DNA of 64,000 nt. It comes from Actinernus sp. WN-2022. Its lineage: Eukaryota; Cnidaria; Anthozoa; Actiniaria; Actinernidae. Positions 62,559 through 64,000 of the stretch are shown here, one piece after another. Location of the stretch: the NCBI GenBank assembly GCA_030867875.1, contig JAOWCC010001751.1:26528369-26592368 (forward strand), read 5' to 3'. The notes under the pieces were generated by a model, which worked only from the letters and a program-made list of their open reading frames with translations, made no database searches and was not told the origin of the DNA. The position numbers and the translations under genes are program-made. Each line of letters starts with the position of its first letter. Position 1 is the first letter of the stretch.

Positions 62559-63499
62559 CGTCTTGTCAAATCTGTATCAAAGTTAATGAATTAATTAGAT
62601 CAGTAAGAAATAAGTATGAAAGTTAATGTACCTCATTAATAGTCTTTATTGGGATTTACAGCAGCACCCATGTGACCTGAATATTGTGTTTGGATTGGTG
62701 AATTATTAATGAATTTTACAACTTCTATATATTATTTAATTGCTACAGAGTACTCCTTGCCTTCGATGTGTTTCCTTTACCTCGCTGCTATATTTAATTC
62801 AAACTGTATATATGGTATTATACATTCACGATACTCTCTAGGTCTTAAATGCATCGAAAGCATTCCAATAACATCCCTATACTGCTATAGTGCATATAGA
62901 CTATTTCCCATATTGATTCAGTTTGGACACGTATATTCGTCAGTTCACTTCACTTGACACTTGAATGACAGCTTCCGGTTCAGCAAACGTTCACTGAGTT
63001 TGACAACAGTTTTGTATATATTCCGTTATGTTTCTTTGCATTTCTTTATAAGCTTTTCAAGTTTGCTTTTACGCCTGGCAATACGACAGTGAAATGAAAC
63101 TGTCGGCCCGACTGGAGATACACAAAACCTTTTTCTTGCAATAAAACTAATTTCTGTTGTCGAATATATTAGAGAGCTTAAGCAACCACGACGGCAACGT
63201 CTAGGACGTCGGCATAAAACAATAGCCTTAATTACAAAATACAATAACTGCACGTGGAAATGCACGCAGTCGCCTACATTTCAACCGTTGTCTGGAAAAA
63301 CACAACGTAAAAAAAACGTTTTACGTTTACAAGAGAACGCCAACGCATAAAAGTAAATCACTCCGTTTTTCGTTCGGCGTGAACGGAACTCTATGCTTAT
63401 CATATTTTTCGAAGATATGAATGTGAAAAGTAATTAAAGGCGAGCGAAGGCAATATCATTATCTATTGTTATGTTTAGGGAGATATTTGTTCGTTTCTG

Positions 63500-64000
63500 T
63501 CTAGGGAAGAAATTTACAAAGTTTGATTTTGATACATTTATTTAAAAGATAATTTGTTAGCCATAAAAGCCAATCGTGAATTTGATTGAGATGATTGTTT
63601 ATTGATAATTCTAGTTCCTTAATGTTATTACTGGCATAAAACAAGGCTTGTATCATCAGCAAACAGATGGCATTTGAAATGACTAACCGAGTTTGGGATG
63701 TCATTTATATAGAGAAGAAACAATATGGGACCTAAAACAGAATGTGGTACACCACATTCTACAGTTAGTATTGGAGATAGACAGTCATCAACAGATACTA
63801 GTTGCAATCTGTCTTTAAGGTAGGAGTTAAACCAACTTAAGGGAGTGCCTCTGATTCCATTCTAGTTTATCAATTAATATATCTAGATTTACAGTGTCAA
63901 AGGCCTTTGCAAAGTCTAAAAAAAAAACAGCAGAGAAGAATTATTAATAAAGATTTCCAAAGGGGAAGATATAAAATCTGCCAAAAGTTTAATAATACTT
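63500..64000 (-). mobile_element. Non-LTR retrotransposon reverse transcriptase, running off the window
   Basis: On the minus strand from the right edge: FLDFAKAFDTVNLDILINKL, then LKWFNSYLKDRLQLVSVDD, CGVPHSVLGPILFLLYINDI and CHLFADDTSLVLC, consecutive reverse transcriptase blocks including the catalytic FADD box. The frame breaks at stops shortly after. The upstream part lies beyond position 64000. Confidence 0.88.

Overview
The window is animal nuclear DNA, most likely from a cnidarian and probably an anthozoan (coral or anemone). The reasons are AT-rich sequence, coding regions broken into short exons with GT-AG introns, tRNA-derived SINEs, CR1/L2-like retrotransposon remnants, many small inverted-repeat DNA transposons, and CUB and laminin-G receptor exons. 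No database could be searched, so the species is not identified. Nothing bacterial (operons, CRISPR, phage) is present.

Layout. Positions 1-2326 hold a tandemly amplified cluster of tRNA-Ser(GCT): five intact genes, one degenerate copy and two T-arm scraps. Positions 3103-11147 form one ~8.0 kb non-autonomous DNA transposon. It has CACTG...CAGTG inverted ends, a TTG target duplication and two large, oppositely oriented subterminal arrays built on an 11-bp motif. It has the signature of the CACTA/EnSpm class and is itself full of smaller transposons.

Two real multi-exon genes could be assembled from open frames, splice sites and intron phase. Gene A (minus strand, 22598 down to 13085, five exons, about 404 residues) encodes a signal peptide, two CUB domains, one membrane segment and a ~95-residue cytoplasmic tail. 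Gene B (plus strand, 42315-56653, seven exons, about 622 residues) encodes a signal peptide, a laminin-G domain, three CUB domains and a hydrophobic GPI-type C-terminus. Every intron in both genes is phase 1. Both genes split the signal peptide over two exons, and the second of these is exactly 36 nt in each. They look like diverged members of one receptor family, transcribed away from each other. Gene B also appears able to end early: if the donor after the laminin-G domain is not used, the frame runs into its own hydrophobic tail, stop codon and AATAAA, giving a ~240-residue laminin-G-only form. A third signal-peptide-like first exon lies at 29410.

The remaining sequence (about 22.6-42.3 kb, 56.7-64 kb and the introns) is mostly transposon-derived: several MITE families with recognisable ends, SINEs, LINE fragments, snap-back hairpins and microsatellites. 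A decayed copy of a multicopy invertebrate protein with PIN/FEN-nuclease-like motifs sits in gene B intron 2. In both genes an intron next to a CUB exon carries a minisatellite. In gene A this array is an amplified transposon end with one CACTG-free E-box (CACGTG) and one CCAAT motif per 50-bp unit.
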